NCBI GenBank assembly: GCA_002436025.1
Contig: DIXM01000011.1
Span: forward strand, 1 to 64,000
Reading direction: 5' to 3'
Length of the DNA stretch: 64,000 nt
From: a candidate division Hyd24-12 bacterium UBA6080
GTDB taxonomy: Bacteria > Fermentibacterota > Fermentibacteria > Fermentibacterales > JCC-6
In this document: piece after piece, positions 24,529 to 33,040 of the stretch
Layout: every line of letters begins with the position of its first letter
How positions within the stretch are numbered: the first letter of the stretch is position 1
Notes under the pieces: generated by a model
Seen by the model: the letters and a program-made list of their open reading frames with translations, nothing else
Told to the model about the DNA's origin: nothing
Databases searched by the model: none
Position numbers and translations under genes: made by a program

Positions 24529-26294
24529 CTGCCCTTCAGGGCGAGAAGGGTAAGGACCTCGAGGTCAGAGGCCCGCACACCGGGCAGCTCAGCTGCCTCC
24601 CTGATGGTTTCCGGCATGCGTGTTTCAATTGCCTGCCTTGCTTCAATGGATATTCCCGCTTCGCGGAACCCCGGGGGAACGGGAAGGTCCCAGTGTTGAA
24701 GAGCGGCCTTTCGGCGCCTTGTCTGCCTGCTGATGTATCCGCCGTACTTTATATCGTTGAAAGCCGTTTCCACGCACTCGGGGTTAAGGCCTCCAATCTC
24801 GCTGCTCTTTCCCATAACATCTCCCGGGCATGACTCGGGTCTGCGGCAGAGATACTCGAAGCCCGAGGCACGGATCAGTTCATGGGCTTTTTCGTACTTC
24901 TTCTGGTAATCAGCGACCAGCGAAAGCCTGCGACCCCCAAGAACGCCAAGCTCACGGGCCAGCTTCGCAAGACGCACGTGCGCGTTGTCCTGTCGAATGT
25001 GAAGCCTGTTTTCGGCACGGCTGGAGAAAAGGCGGTACGGTTCGTCGATCCCCTTTCGAACCAGGTCGCTGACCATGACACCCAGGTAACTCTCTTCCCG
25101 GTCAGGAACAACGCATTCGAGGTCCATCGCTGTCCTTGCGGCGTTGGCTCCGGCGAGAAGCCCCAGGGCGGCAGCTTCCTCGTATCCGGAAGTTCCAAGG
25201 AGCTGCCCCGCTGCGAACAGGTTTTCGGTCCCCGAAAGACGAAGCGACATGTCGAACTCTCCCCAGGAGAGGCGGGAGTACTCCACTGCGTAACCGAAAA
25301 GGGCTATCTCGACGTTCTCAAACCCCTCTATGGTTCTCAGCATTCTGTACTGCACGTCCTGCGGCATGCTTGTTGAGAGACCGTTCAGGTACGAGAGCCT
25401 CGAATCCCGGGAGACAGGCTCGAGATGTACGGGGTGCTCATGCCGTTCAGGGAACTTAACGACCTTTGTTTCAAAGCTGGGACAGTAGCGGGGGCCCTTG
25501 CCTTCAATCTTCTTTTCGTAGAGGGGTGACCTGTCCAGGTTTTCGAGAATGGCACGACCCGTTCTCTCATTTGTTCGGGCAAGGTGACACTGCTTGTGGT
25601 TGCACAATGGAGAAGTGCTTTCGAGGCTGAACCTGAACGGGAAGGTGTGGGCGTTCTGTACCTCGAGCGCGTCGGTCCTGACGGTTTCTGTCACTATCCT
25701 GGGGGAGGTACCGGTCTTGAAACGTTCCACGTGAAACGATCCTGACAGGAACCGGTCGAGCGTGACTGATGACAGCCCACCTGCTCGACCGCCCGGCCAC
25801 CTCTCACCGCCCCTGAACAAAACTCCCCCAAGGTAAGTCCCCGTGGCGAGAACGAAGGCATCACCTGGTATTGTTCGGCCGTCTTCTAGCTCAACCGCCG
25901 TGAAATGGCCGGGTTCTCCGGAAAGGGAGCTGGCCATCCCACAAACGATTGTGACGCCCGCGGTGCTCAGGGCGCTGCTGACAAACCTGGGGTAGTCCAC
26001 TGAATCAGCCTGGACCCTTGGACCCCAAACAGCGGGACCCTTGCTGAGGTTAAGCATTCTGAACTGAAGTGACGCGAAGTCAGCCGCGAGCCCCATCACA
26101 CCGCCCAGAGCGTCAATCTCGCGCACCAGGCATCCTTTCGCAACTCCGCCAATTGCCGGGTTGCATGGCATGACCGCGATGGCCGACGGTTCAGCGGTGA
26201 CAATGACCGCCGATGCACCCACCCTGACCGCTGCGAGGGCTGCCTCCACCCCGGCGTGGCCGCCTCCAACAACGACAACTGTTCTATTTGCCAA
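24516..26294 (-). CDS. mnmG: tRNA uridine-34 5-carboxymethylaminomethyl modification enzyme MnmG
   Basis: 592 residues, slightly shorter than the usual ~620. The FAD-binding motif VVVGGGHAGVEAALAA is at the N-terminus. Also visible are PCNPAIGGVAKG, the second conserved GIDA segment FKTGTSPR, and RAENRLHIRQDNAHVRL. With MnmE it installs the cmnm5U modification on wobble uridines of several tRNAs. The start is TTG at 26294, inside the last codons of mnmE, with only a weak ribosome binding site. A second parS-like site lies in the codons for SFHVERF. Confidence 0.95.
   Translation of the reverse strand: MANRTVVVVGGGHAGVEAALAAVRVGASAVIVTAEPSAIAVMPCNPAIGGVAKGCLVREIDALGGVMGLAADFASLQFRMLNLSKGPAVWGPRVQADSVDYPRFVSSALSTAGVTIVCGMASSLSGEPGHFTAVELEDGRTIPGDAFVLATGTYLGGVLFRGGERWPGGRAGGLSSVTLDRFLSGSFHVERFKTGTSPRIVTETVRTDALEVQNAHTFPFRFSLESTSPLCNHKQCHLARTNERTGRAILENLDRSPLYEKKIEGKGPRYCPSFETKVVKFPERHEHPVHLEPVSRDSRLSYLNGLSTSMPQDVQYRMLRTIEGFENVEIALFGYAVEYSRLSWGEFDMSLRLSGTENLFAAGQLLGTSGYEEAAALGLLAGANAARTAMDLECVVPDREESYLGVMVSDLVRKGIDEPYRLFSSRAENRLHIRQDNAHVRLAKLARELGVLGGRRLSLVADYQKKYEKAHELIRASGFEYLCRRPESCPGDVMGKSSEIGGLNPECVETAFNDIKYGGYISRQTRRRKAALQHWDLPVPPGFREAGISIEARQAIETRMPETIREAAELPGVRASDLEVLTLLALKGRCST
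25723..25738. promoter_or_regulatory. parS-like site 2 inside mnmG
   Basis: CGTTCCACGTGAAACG keeps the 14-bp palindromic core of parS (GTTCCACGTGAAAC); only the outermost base on each side differs from TGTTCCACGTGAAACA, and it differs symmetrically, so dyad symmetry is preserved apart from the usual central-flank position. It is 1.2 kb upstream of site 1 on the same arm of the chromosome. Confidence 0.75.
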
Positions 26295-27489
26295 CGCAGA
26301 GAACGCTCAGAGCCCGTTCAACGGCATTGGTGTCATGCCTGAACCCGGTCATCTCCACTGTCTTTTCTTCGGCTTCCCGCAGCAGTGCCGCAGCTATCCC
26401 AGGTTCAGCATCAACGAAGCGTTCAGCTTTTTCAAGAAGTGTCAGTATCTCGGACGCCCTGCTCTCAACCGGCGAGGATGCAGCCCTTAAAAGCCCTTCA
26501 CAGAGCGCGTCCCTGCCCTCCCCGCTTACCGAAGACACCCGCAACCCACCGAGTTGATGCATATCGCTCTTGGATGTGACCGGCAACAACCGGCCAGCTT
26601 TCCTTTCAAGGGTTTCCGGCGGATTCTCCCCTTCGGGGCTCAACCACAGCACCGTGTCATCGGAATTGATCCCCGTGATCACACGGTCGAGTGCGATGCT
26701 GTCTATCCCTATTCCTCCGAAGCCCGGAGTGTCAATGAGAAGAAACCTTCTTCCCAGAAGGGCAATCTCCCGTCGTGCCCCATCCCTTGTTGTGCCCGGG
26801 GACGGGTCAACCAGAGCCACCTCTCCACCGCACAGGCAGTTCATCAGTGTTGATTTGCCGGCATTAACCCGGCCCATCAGATAAACCTTCATCGCCCGCT
26901 GCAATGAGTGCGTATTCAGCACAAGCGCTTCGGCCGCTTCTCTGGCACGCTCTACGGCAGCTGCCGGGTCAGCGGCATCGGGGCATGAATCGTCCTGGAA
27001 TTCGATGGACCCTTCCAGTGTTTCAAGGGCCCCCGATACCATGTCCTGAAGGGCGAGGACCGCTTCTGGAAGGCGCTCAGAATGTCTTCCAGCATCAACG
27101 GCTGCTGCAAGCTCCATGATCTGCTGCCCGCTTATCCTGCCGTTGCGCCACGCTCTTGTTGTGAACTCTCCGGGCAAAGCGCTTCTTGCTCCTGCGCCAA
27201 GAACTGCATCGTAGAGGCGCGACACCCTCTCCGGAATGCCGTGGCAGATGAGCTCCACCATTTCCTCACCTGTGTAGCTCTTTCCCCCGGGCCATCCCAG
27301 CGCTACCGCATCACCCACGCCGGGTATCTCCACGAGCAGCCTTCTCATTCCCGACAACCTGCCAGGAGAGGCACCGCAAAGGCCTTCCACGAGGGCTGCG
27401 GACCCAGGCCCCGATAGTCTGACGACCGCCAGCGCAGACAGCCCCGGAGGGGTGGCGACGGCCGCTATGATGTCGGTCGAAGGGTTCAC
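26284..27489 (-). CDS. mnmE: tRNA modification GTPase MnmE
   Basis: 401 residues, about 50 shorter than typical MnmE. The N-terminal tetrahydrofolate-binding domain is followed by a helical domain with an inserted G domain (about 200-320), and the protein ends in the CVGK motif whose cysteine is required for modification. G1 is GRVNAGKST (206-214). G3 is DTPG at 253, where MnmE usually has DTAG, and G4 is SKSD at 306-309 instead of NKxD, which may weaken guanine selectivity. GTG start overlapping the yidC stop (GTGA). Works with MnmG. Confidence 0.92.
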   Translation of the reverse strand: MNPSTDIIAAVATPPGLSALAVVRLSGPGSAALVEGLCGASPGRLSGMRRLLVEIPGVGDAVALGWPGGKSYTGEEMVELICHGIPERVSRLYDAVLGAGARSALPGEFTTRAWRNGRISGQQIMELAAAVDAGRHSERLPEAVLALQDMVSGALETLEGSIEFQDDSCPDAADPAAAVERAREAAEALVLNTHSLQRAMKVYLMGRVNAGKSTLMNCLCGGEVALVDPSPGTTRDGARREIALLGRRFLLIDTPGFGGIGIDSIALDRVITGINSDDTVLWLSPEGENPPETLERKAGRLLPVTSKSDMHQLGGLRVSSVSGEGRDALCEGLLRAASSPVESRASEILTLLEKAERFVDAEPGIAAALLREAEEKTVEMTGFRHDTNAVERALSVLCVGK

Positions 27490-29060
27490 ACGGACTCTTC
27501 CGCCTGCATCTTCTTCTTGATCAGTTCCTGGTTCACCATGCTGAGAATGTTGTAAACCATCCAGTAAAGGTTGAGCCCTGCGGCGAACTTCATGAAGAAG
27601 TATCCCATCATCACGGGCATGAGGTACATCATGGCCTTCTGCTGCTGCATGGATGCCGAGTTCATTTTCTGCTGGATCAGCATGAACGCAGCGGTCACAA
27701 GGGCCATGAGACCGATTCCCGGAAGGCCAAGTATCGGCGACTGGAAGTGAATGAGGATCTCCGGGCGGGACAGGTCGGTCACCCAGAGCACGAATGGCGC
27801 CCCCCTGAGTTCGACCGCGTTCCCAAGAACCCGGTACATCGCGAAGAACACCGGCATTTGAAGGATCATTGGTAGGCAGCCGCCGAGAGGGTTCGCGCCC
27901 GACTCCTTGTAAAGCTTCTGCATGGCGAGCTGCTGCTTCTGCGGGTCCGATGCGTACTTCTTCTGAATCTCCTTTATTGCCGGAGCAAGTTTCTGCATCT
28001 TCTGCATTGCCACATAGCTTTTCCGGGTGAGGGGCATCATCAATACCTGCAGGGTCACGGCGAGCACCATGATCCTCAGACCCCAGTTCCCGATGAATGA
28101 CAGCACCCTTTCAAGATACAGGAAAATCAGCTGTGCAAGCTGCCTTATCACGGGAAACCCGAAGTCGACCATCTTCCCGGTATCGCTGCCCAGCGCGCTG
28201 AGGACCGTGTAGCCTACCGGTCCCGCGTAAACTGTGACGCTGTCGGTCTCGAGAGACACTTCGGGAGAGCCTCCCTCCCCCGGCGCAACGAAACCGCTCA
28301 CCCTCTCCCTGGAATGTGGAAGCAGCACGATACAGAAGTATCTTGAAGCCGACGCTACCCACCGGCTGTTTCCAACCCCTTCGAACGCTTCGACAGAGGG
28401 AGACTTTTTTCGGGTCATCTTGTTCGTGTACCAGCATGCCGAGAAGTACTGCCTCATGTCGGCGTCTTCTTCTGTAACGGGAATGGCGCCTGCCTGTACT
28501 GTTATTGCCTCGGAAAGTCCCTCATCATAAACATCGAATGCATATGTACCAGAGTTAAACGCAAATGTTCGTCTTGCCGAACCGTAGTTGAAAATGATCT
28601 CGGTCTCGGAGGTTACCGTTACCGTATCCGGGCTGTCACAGGAGAACTGGACCCTGGAGCCTGCAGGTGTCATCACCTCAAGCCAGGGGTTCGCAGCAAG
28701 GTTCACCATGGAACCGTCTTCTACGCCTGAAAGGTCCGGGAAGCGGGAGAGCGACCACTTTGTCACGCATCCGCCGTCTGTGGACAACTCAGCATCAACA
28801 AGAACAGCGCCCTCATCCATTATCCTCAAGACGATGCTGCGCGGAGGAGCGATGCTGTCCGGCAGCACAGCCGGAAGCGTTGCATCCCCGGGTTCAGACG
28901 TCTGTTCAGGTACCTGGATCATGACGGCTTCAGTCTCTGTGGTCTCGGATTGCCGGGCGGGATCGGTCCTGCCGGGTTTTGCGAGAAACCAGCTCAACGC
29001 AAGGACCGCCATCATGAGCGTGGCCGCAAGAAGCATTCTGGACTGGTCACTCATTGACAT
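27486..29060 (-). CDS. yidC: Membrane protein insertase YidC
   Basis: 524 residues, Gram-negative type. One N-terminal membrane anchor (about 8-25) precedes a large periplasmic beta domain (about 60-300) and the conserved C-terminal five-helix insertase region starting near residue 315. Family landmarks are PLTRKSYVAMQKMQKLAP, KYASDPQKQQLAMQKLY, NPLGGCLPMILQMPVFFAMYR and the final KFAAGLNLYWMVYNILS. It inserts and folds inner-membrane proteins. The periplasmic domain implies an outer membrane (diderm cell). The start is ATG at 29060 or two codons later, overlapping the yidD stop. Confidence 0.96.
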   Translation of the reverse strand: MSMSDQSRMLLAATLMMAVLALSWFLAKPGRTDPARQSETTETEAVMIQVPEQTSEPGDATLPAVLPDSIAPPRSIVLRIMDEGAVLVDAELSTDGGCVTKWSLSRFPDLSGVEDGSMVNLAANPWLEVMTPAGSRVQFSCDSPDTVTVTSETEIIFNYGSARRTFAFNSGTYAFDVYDEGLSEAITVQAGAIPVTEEDADMRQYFSACWYTNKMTRKKSPSVEAFEGVGNSRWVASASRYFCIVLLPHSRERVSGFVAPGEGGSPEVSLETDSVTVYAGPVGYTVLSALGSDTGKMVDFGFPVIRQLAQLIFLYLERVLSFIGNWGLRIMVLAVTLQVLMMPLTRKSYVAMQKMQKLAPAIKEIQKKYASDPQKQQLAMQKLYKESGANPLGGCLPMILQMPVFFAMYRVLGNAVELRGAPFVLWVTDLSRPEILIHFQSPILGLPGIGLMALVTAAFMLIQQKMNSASMQQQKAMMYLMPVMMGYFFMKFAAGLNLYWMVYNILSMVNQELIKKKMQAEESV

Positions 29061-29280
29061 TGTTTTCTTCCTCCGGTACAGGGTCGTATCCCCCCGGGTT
29101 CCAGGGGTTGCATCTTACTATCCTCTTCAGGGCAAGCACCGATCCCTTCCATGCGCCAAACCTTTCAACCGCGGTTCTGGCGTATCCGCTGCATGTCGGG
29201 GTGAAACGGCACGATCTGGGCAACAGCGGGGAAAGAAGCTTGCTGTATGCGTCTATCATCAGAATGAAAACTCTCTTCAA
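29047..29280 (-). CDS. yidD: Membrane protein insertion efficiency factor YidD
   Basis: 77 residues. The N-terminus (MKRVFILMIDAYSKLLSPLLP), the three-Cys motif region CRFTPTCSGYA, and RIVRCNPWNPGGYDPVP are hallmarks. I chose the TTG at 29280, which gives the normal YidD N-terminus and overlaps the rnpA stop as TTGA; the internal ATG at 29259 would remove the amphipathic helix. Acts at the inner face of the membrane with YidC. Confidence 0.93.
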   Translation of the reverse strand: MKRVFILMIDAYSKLLSPLLPRSCRFTPTCSGYARTAVERFGAWKGSVLALKRIVRCNPWNPGGYDPVPEEENNVNE

Positions 29281-29654
29281 CGCCCGGCTTCCTTCAGAAG
29301 CATTGCGAAATCCTCTCGAAGCGAACACCAGCCAATTTCCCTGAGTTTCAGCTGAGGTGTGACGACGGCGTCGAAACCCGGCCCGACCGGTGCTTCCCGC
29401 GCCAGGTGTCGCATCCTTCTTCTGAATCGGTTCCTTTCCACTGCATTCCCGGTCTTCCTTGAAACGGAAAACCCCAGGCGTATTATGCCCAGGGTGTTTC
29501 TGCAGTGTCTCGCCCGTATTACCCCGCCCTTGAATCGCTGCCCGGCTCTGAACAGCCGCAAGAATTCCGGGGTTCTCTTCAGGGTGAAGTTTGAGGCGCC
29601 GGTTCTGCCTGCCTCAGGGGACCAGTCTCTTACGGCCCTTCCGTCTTCTGGCAT
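29277..29654 (-). CDS. rnpA: Ribonuclease P protein component
   Basis: 125 residues. The RNR box is seen as AVERNRFRRRMR, preceded by RLGFSVSRKTGNA. It assists the RNase P RNA in trimming 5' tRNA leaders. The only good start is ATG at 29654, so the first 41 bases overlap rpmH in another frame and the protein has about 20 extra N-terminal residues before the conserved TLKRTPEF. The P RNA gene is not in this window. Confidence 0.93.
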   Translation of the reverse strand: MPEDGRAVRDWSPEAGRTGASNFTLKRTPEFLRLFRAGQRFKGGVIRARHCRNTLGIIRLGFSVSRKTGNAVERNRFRRRMRHLAREAPVGPGFDAVVTPQLKLREIGWCSLREDFAMLLKEAGR

Positions 29655-29748
29655 TCAGAACCTTCCTGCCGCCCCGGGTGGCCATTCTGGCCCTGAACCC
29701 ATGCTTTCTCACCCTGGAGATCCTGCTGGGTTGATAGGTTCTCTTCAT
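29614..29748 (-). CDS. rpmH: 50S ribosomal protein L34
   Basis: 44 residues: it starts MKRTYQPSRISRVRKHGFR and ends GRKRLVP, an intact L34. ATG at 29748, stop TGA at 29616-29614. Its 3' end overlaps rnpA by 41 nt. It is the first gene of a leftward operon rpmH-rnpA-yidD-yidC-mnmE-mnmG-rsmG-parA-parB in which every junction overlaps; a good promoter lies at 29825-29853. Confidence 0.97.
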   Translation of the reverse strand: MKRTYQPSRISRVRKHGFRARMATRGGRKVLNARRRKGRKRLVP

Positions 29749-29824
29749 AACCCGTTCCTTCTTGACTATGCCGGCGGCTGGTTGCCCCGGGAAACAGAAA
29801 TAGCGTATTCAAAAGGGAAGCGGA

Positions 29825-29853
29825 ATCTTACTATCGGACGGGTCCGTTGTCAA
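29825..29853 (-). promoter_or_regulatory. Promoter of the rpmH-parB operon
   Basis: A perfect TTGACA (29853-29848) and TAAGAT (29830-29825) are 17 bases apart on the minus strand, about 77 bases upstream of the rpmH start. It is the best sigma-70-type promoter seen in the window. Confidence 0.7.
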
Positions 29854-29867
29854 GCTCTTTTTTGCCC

Positions 29868-30027
29868 TTGCCAAAGAAAAAGAAATCAACATGTTTTGGC
29901 TAACCCTGTACTCACGTTTTTCTTATTTGTTTGTTGTATAACTTCTTACCTGCTTTCTAGGGATGTTGACAACTATGTTGATTTCTTCTGACCCCATTGT
30001 GCGCAATCGCTTTACGACCGTTCTGCC
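29868..30027. other. AT-rich dnaA upstream region with inverted TGTTGATTT motifs
   Basis: The 279-bp gap between rpmH and dnaA holds an AT-rich tract (about 29868-29985). It contains AAATCAACA (29883-29891) and its exact complement TGTTGATTT (29976-29984), plus TGTTGACAA (29964-29972), which are relaxed DnaA-box-like 9-mers. A TATAAC at 29937-29942 could be a dnaA -10, without a good -35. It may be a DNA-unwinding element or the regulatory region of dnaA. Confidence 0.4.
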
Positions 30028-31347
30028 GTGTCTTACCTGAGCGTTTCCCCCGAGGCCACCTGGTCGGAATGTCTCCTCCGAACAAGGGAGCTCATGGGGC
30101 TGGACATATACAATTCCTGGCTCGCAGGTTCTCGGTTCGTCAGCTACGAGTACAACACCTTCACCGTTGCCTTCAAGGACGAATTCAACGCGGGTTTCGT
30201 CTCTGCGCATTATTCCGAGAAGCTCCGCTCAATTCTCGCCGATCTTCTCGATTGTCCCGATCTTCATTTCAGGGCCATTTCCGTTGCTCCCAGGAACATG
30301 CCGACCCGGCGCGAGTCCATCCTTCCCACGATGCTCCGCCCCTCATATACCTTCGAACGGTTCATCGTTGACGACAACAACCGTCTTGCTTACGCGACTG
30401 CGCTTTCCGCGGCCAAGAACATGGGTTCCGACATCGCCAACCCCCTCTTCATATACGGGGGCGTCGGGCTGGGAAAAACCCATCTGATACAGGCTGTCGC
30501 CCACTATGTGAGCACACACAGACCCGACCTTGTTTTCCGGTACATCTCCAGCGAGGAGTTCGTGAACCAGCTTGTGATAGCCATTACCAACAAACGCATG
30601 GAGGACTTCGAGCGGCGGTTCAGGGATGTTCACTACCTTCTCATGGACGATGTCCAGTTTCTCGGGGGCAAGGAGGGTTCAGAACAGAAGCTCTTTCATA
30701 TCTTCAACAACCTGTACCTTCAGAGGAGGCAGATCGTTCTCACGTCCGACAGGCCGCCCCACGAGATAGAGCCCCTCGAGGAACGGCTGGTATCGAGGTT
30801 TCAGTCCGGCATCGTGGCCGACATAAAACCGCCAATGCTTGAAACCAGGGTGGCAATCCTCACCCAGATAACCCGTGAACGCAGCATCTCCATAGACGAG
30901 GACACGATGTACTTCATCGCCGACACCGTAAAAACCAACATCAGACAGCTCGAGGGCATGATCAACCTTCTCGCCGTGCGCTCGCAGATCCAGAACATCT
31001 CCATCACCCGCGATCTTGTGCGCAATATCATCGCCGAGTTTCTCGGGGCGGGAACCCGTCACCTGAACCCCGGCAGCATAACCGGTGCCGTGGCCGAGGC
31101 CTTTTCTATCAATCCGACCCTGATAAGGGGAAAACAGCGCAAGCGGGAGGTGCTGATACCAAGGCAGGTTTCAATGCTGCTGATCAGGGAGTTGACCGAT
31201 ACCCCGCTGACCGAGATAGGTCGCTTCTTTACCGGCCGCGATCACTCAACCGTTCTCAACGCAATCGCCAGGATCAAGGAAATCCTCTCCGAGAACCCCT
31301 CGCTGAAGCGTAAGGTTCAGGATATCCGGAACAACCTTACGAGTTGA
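30028..31347 (+). CDS. dnaA: Chromosomal replication initiator protein DnaA
   Basis: 439 residues. Domain I is short (WSECLLRTRELMGLDIYNSWL) and domain II almost absent. The AAA+ domain has Walker A GGVGLGKTH at 144-152, Walker B LLMDDVQF, and an arginine-finger region (LEERLVSRFQSG). Domain IV ends with the DnaA-box-reading signature GRDHSTVLNAI. It binds DnaA boxes and melts the origin. The start is GTG at 30028; an in-frame stop sits 39 bases upstream, so little choice exists, and no Shine-Dalgarno is visible. Confidence 0.97.
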   Translation: MSYLSVSPEATWSECLLRTRELMGLDIYNSWLAGSRFVSYEYNTFTVAFKDEFNAGFVSAHYSEKLRSILADLLDCPDLHFRAISVAPRNMPTRRESILPTMLRPSYTFERFIVDDNNRLAYATALSAAKNMGSDIANPLFIYGGVGLGKTHLIQAVAHYVSTHRPDLVFRYISSEEFVNQLVIAITNKRMEDFERRFRDVHYLLMDDVQFLGGKEGSEQKLFHIFNNLYLQRRQIVLTSDRPPHEIEPLEERLVSRFQSGIVADIKPPMLETRVAILTQITRERSISIDEDTMYFIADTVKTNIRQLEGMINLLAVRSQIQNISITRDLVRNIIAEFLGAGTRHLNPGSITGAVAEAFSINPTLIRGKQRKREVLIPRQVSMLLIRELTDTPLTEIGRFFTGRDHSTVLNAIARIKEILSENPSLKRKVQDIRNNLTS

Positions 31348-31597
31348 GAATGTGGACAACCCCCCCATTTTCTGTGGACACAGCTGTGGGCTTCCCGTTC
31401 ATAACCGATTTCAATTCCAGCCTGTGGAAAAAGCCGCTTCTCCATGGTTCCTGTCCACATGTTATCAACATTCCGAATTCCTTGCCCCCCATCCCGGGAG
31501 CCTTACTTTTCCACAAATCCACGAGTATAATTGTGATGACTATTCTTTAGATGTTTGAACACTACCTCTCTGTAAGCCTTCGGAAGGAGAGACGCAT
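31348..31597. other. Candidate oriC: DnaA-box cluster between dnaA and dnaN
   Basis: This 250-bp gap has no gene and is full of relatives of the DnaA box TTATCCACA/TGTGGATAA: TGTGGACAA (31351), TGTGGACAC (31373), TGTGGAAAA (31423), CTGTCCACA (31451), TTATCAACA (31462) and TTTTCCACA (31507). A TATAAT at 31526-31531, just after the last box, could be the dnaN -10 and would allow DnaA control of dnaN. Gene orientation switches around this point, as expected for a bidirectional origin. Confidence 0.7.
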
Positions 31598-32710
31598 ATG
31601 GTCAAGCTGCTCGTATCGTACGGAGACCTTCTCAAGGGTCTCAGCATTGTCGCAAACGCTCTTCCGCCCAAAACAAGCCTTCCATCACTGACCAACATCC
31701 TCCTCGAAACCGAGGCCGACAGACTGTGCCTTGCCGCGACAGACCTCGACACATCGGTCACGACATCGGTTCCGGCCACCATCAGCACTCAGGGTTCCGT
31801 CGCCCTTCCGGGTAAAAAGCTTCTTGAAATAGTAAAAGAGCTTCCCGGGGGAGACATTCATATCGGGGGTTCGGGCAGCAGGATCACCATTTCATGCGGC
31901 AACAGCAACTTCGTGCTTGCGGGAAGCAGCCGCGAGAGCTTTCCATCGCTTCCATCCGCCGCAGACGTGGCCTTTACCGAGCTTCCCCTGAAGGCAGTAT
32001 CTGACGCAGTGAGAAAGACAGCTTTCGCAGTGGCCTCAGACGACTACAGACCCGCGCTTAACGGAGCCCTCTGGAAAATGGGTCCCGAAGGTCTTGAAAT
32101 GGTTGCCACAGACGGCCACCGGCTCGCCAGGATGCGCATGAGCGGTCTGGTATCCGAGAAGACACTTGATGCCATCGTCGCTCCCAAGGCACTGAACCTC
32201 CTTGGCCGCCTGGGCGAGGACGAGAACATCATGCTGGGCAGCCAGGGAACCCAGATCTGTTTCAAGTCGGGAGAAACCGCAGTATTCAGCCGGATCATCG
32301 AGGGCCCATACCCTCCGTACGAAAAGGTCATCCCCAGCGAAAACCCGTACGTGCTCACAGTGAACCGTGTTGACCTCATCGCGAGCCTCAGGCGAATGCG
32401 GATCATCGCCAACCCTGCCACTCATCAGGTCCGCTTCACCGTCGAACCCGGAAAAATGATCCTCCAGGCGGAAAACACCGACGCTGGCGAGGCCAGGGAA
32501 GAGCTTCAGGCACACTTCAACTCCGACCCCCTTCAGATAGCGTTCAACGGGGACTTCTTAATGGAGATCCTCAAAAACATGGACAGCGAGTCGGTGCTTC
32601 TTAAGATCAAGGACGGCGCCACTGCGGTAGTGATCGAAGAACTCGAGCAGGACTCCGGAATGGAGTACCTTGCCCTGCTTATGCCCGTGCGTCTCGCGAA
32701 TCCAGTGTAA
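31598..32710 (+). CDS. dnaN: DNA polymerase III beta subunit (sliding clamp)
   Basis: 370 residues, the usual length, with three clamp domains. Visible family marks: LPSLTNILLETEADRLCLAATDLDTSV in domain I, ATDGHRLARMRM in domain II, and the C-terminal LLMPVRL strand that ends the ligand-binding groove. It tethers the replicative polymerase to DNA. ATG start with GAAGGAG about 8 nt upstream. Confidence 0.97.
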   Translation: MVKLLVSYGDLLKGLSIVANALPPKTSLPSLTNILLETEADRLCLAATDLDTSVTTSVPATISTQGSVALPGKKLLEIVKELPGGDIHIGGSGSRITISCGNSNFVLAGSSRESFPSLPSAADVAFTELPLKAVSDAVRKTAFAVASDDYRPALNGALWKMGPEGLEMVATDGHRLARMRMSGLVSEKTLDAIVAPKALNLLGRLGEDENIMLGSQGTQICFKSGETAVFSRIIEGPYPPYEKVIPSENPYVLTVNRVDLIASLRRMRIIANPATHQVRFTVEPGKMILQAENTDAGEAREELQAHFNSDPLQIAFNGDFLMEILKNMDSESVLLKIKDGATAVVIEELEQDSGMEYLALLMPVRLANPV

Positions 32711-32728
32711 TGGAGGTTTCCGGAGCCC

Positions 32729-33040
32729 GTGAGGAAAGTTGCCGACATTCTGCAGTCAATGAACGCGGAAAGGGATTTCTCCGAGGCCTATCACAGAAGC
32801 CGCGCTATTGCACTCTGGTCCGAAGTGGTGGGGTCACCTCTGAGCGGGCTCTGTTCCGCCTCTGGTTTTGATGAGGACGTCCTTCTTGTAGTCGCCTCAC
32901 ATCCGGCGGTCTGCATGGAGATCCGGTCCCGTTCCTCGGCTCTCGTAAGACGCATGAACGAATTGGCCGGTCGCGCGCTTTTCCGGCGCATCGTGGTTAA
33001 GCTTTCACAATCCCCACATGAAAGGCTTGAAAAGGTTTGA
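32729..33040 (+). CDS. DciA-like (DUF721) helicase-loading protein
   Basis: 103 residues. The DUF721 core is seen in ALWSEVVGSPLSGLC and EDVLLVVASHPAVCMEI...MNE, a KH-like fold. DciA replaces DnaC as loader of the replicative helicase DnaB in most bacteria, and a place between dnaN and gyrB is typical. GTG start, 18 bases after dnaN. Its TGA overlaps the TTG of gyrB as TTGA. Confidence 0.8.
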   Translation: MRKVADILQSMNAERDFSEAYHRSRAIALWSEVVGSPLSGLCSASGFDEDVLLVVASHPAVCMEIRSRSSALVRRMNELAGRALFRRIVVKLSQSPHERLEKV

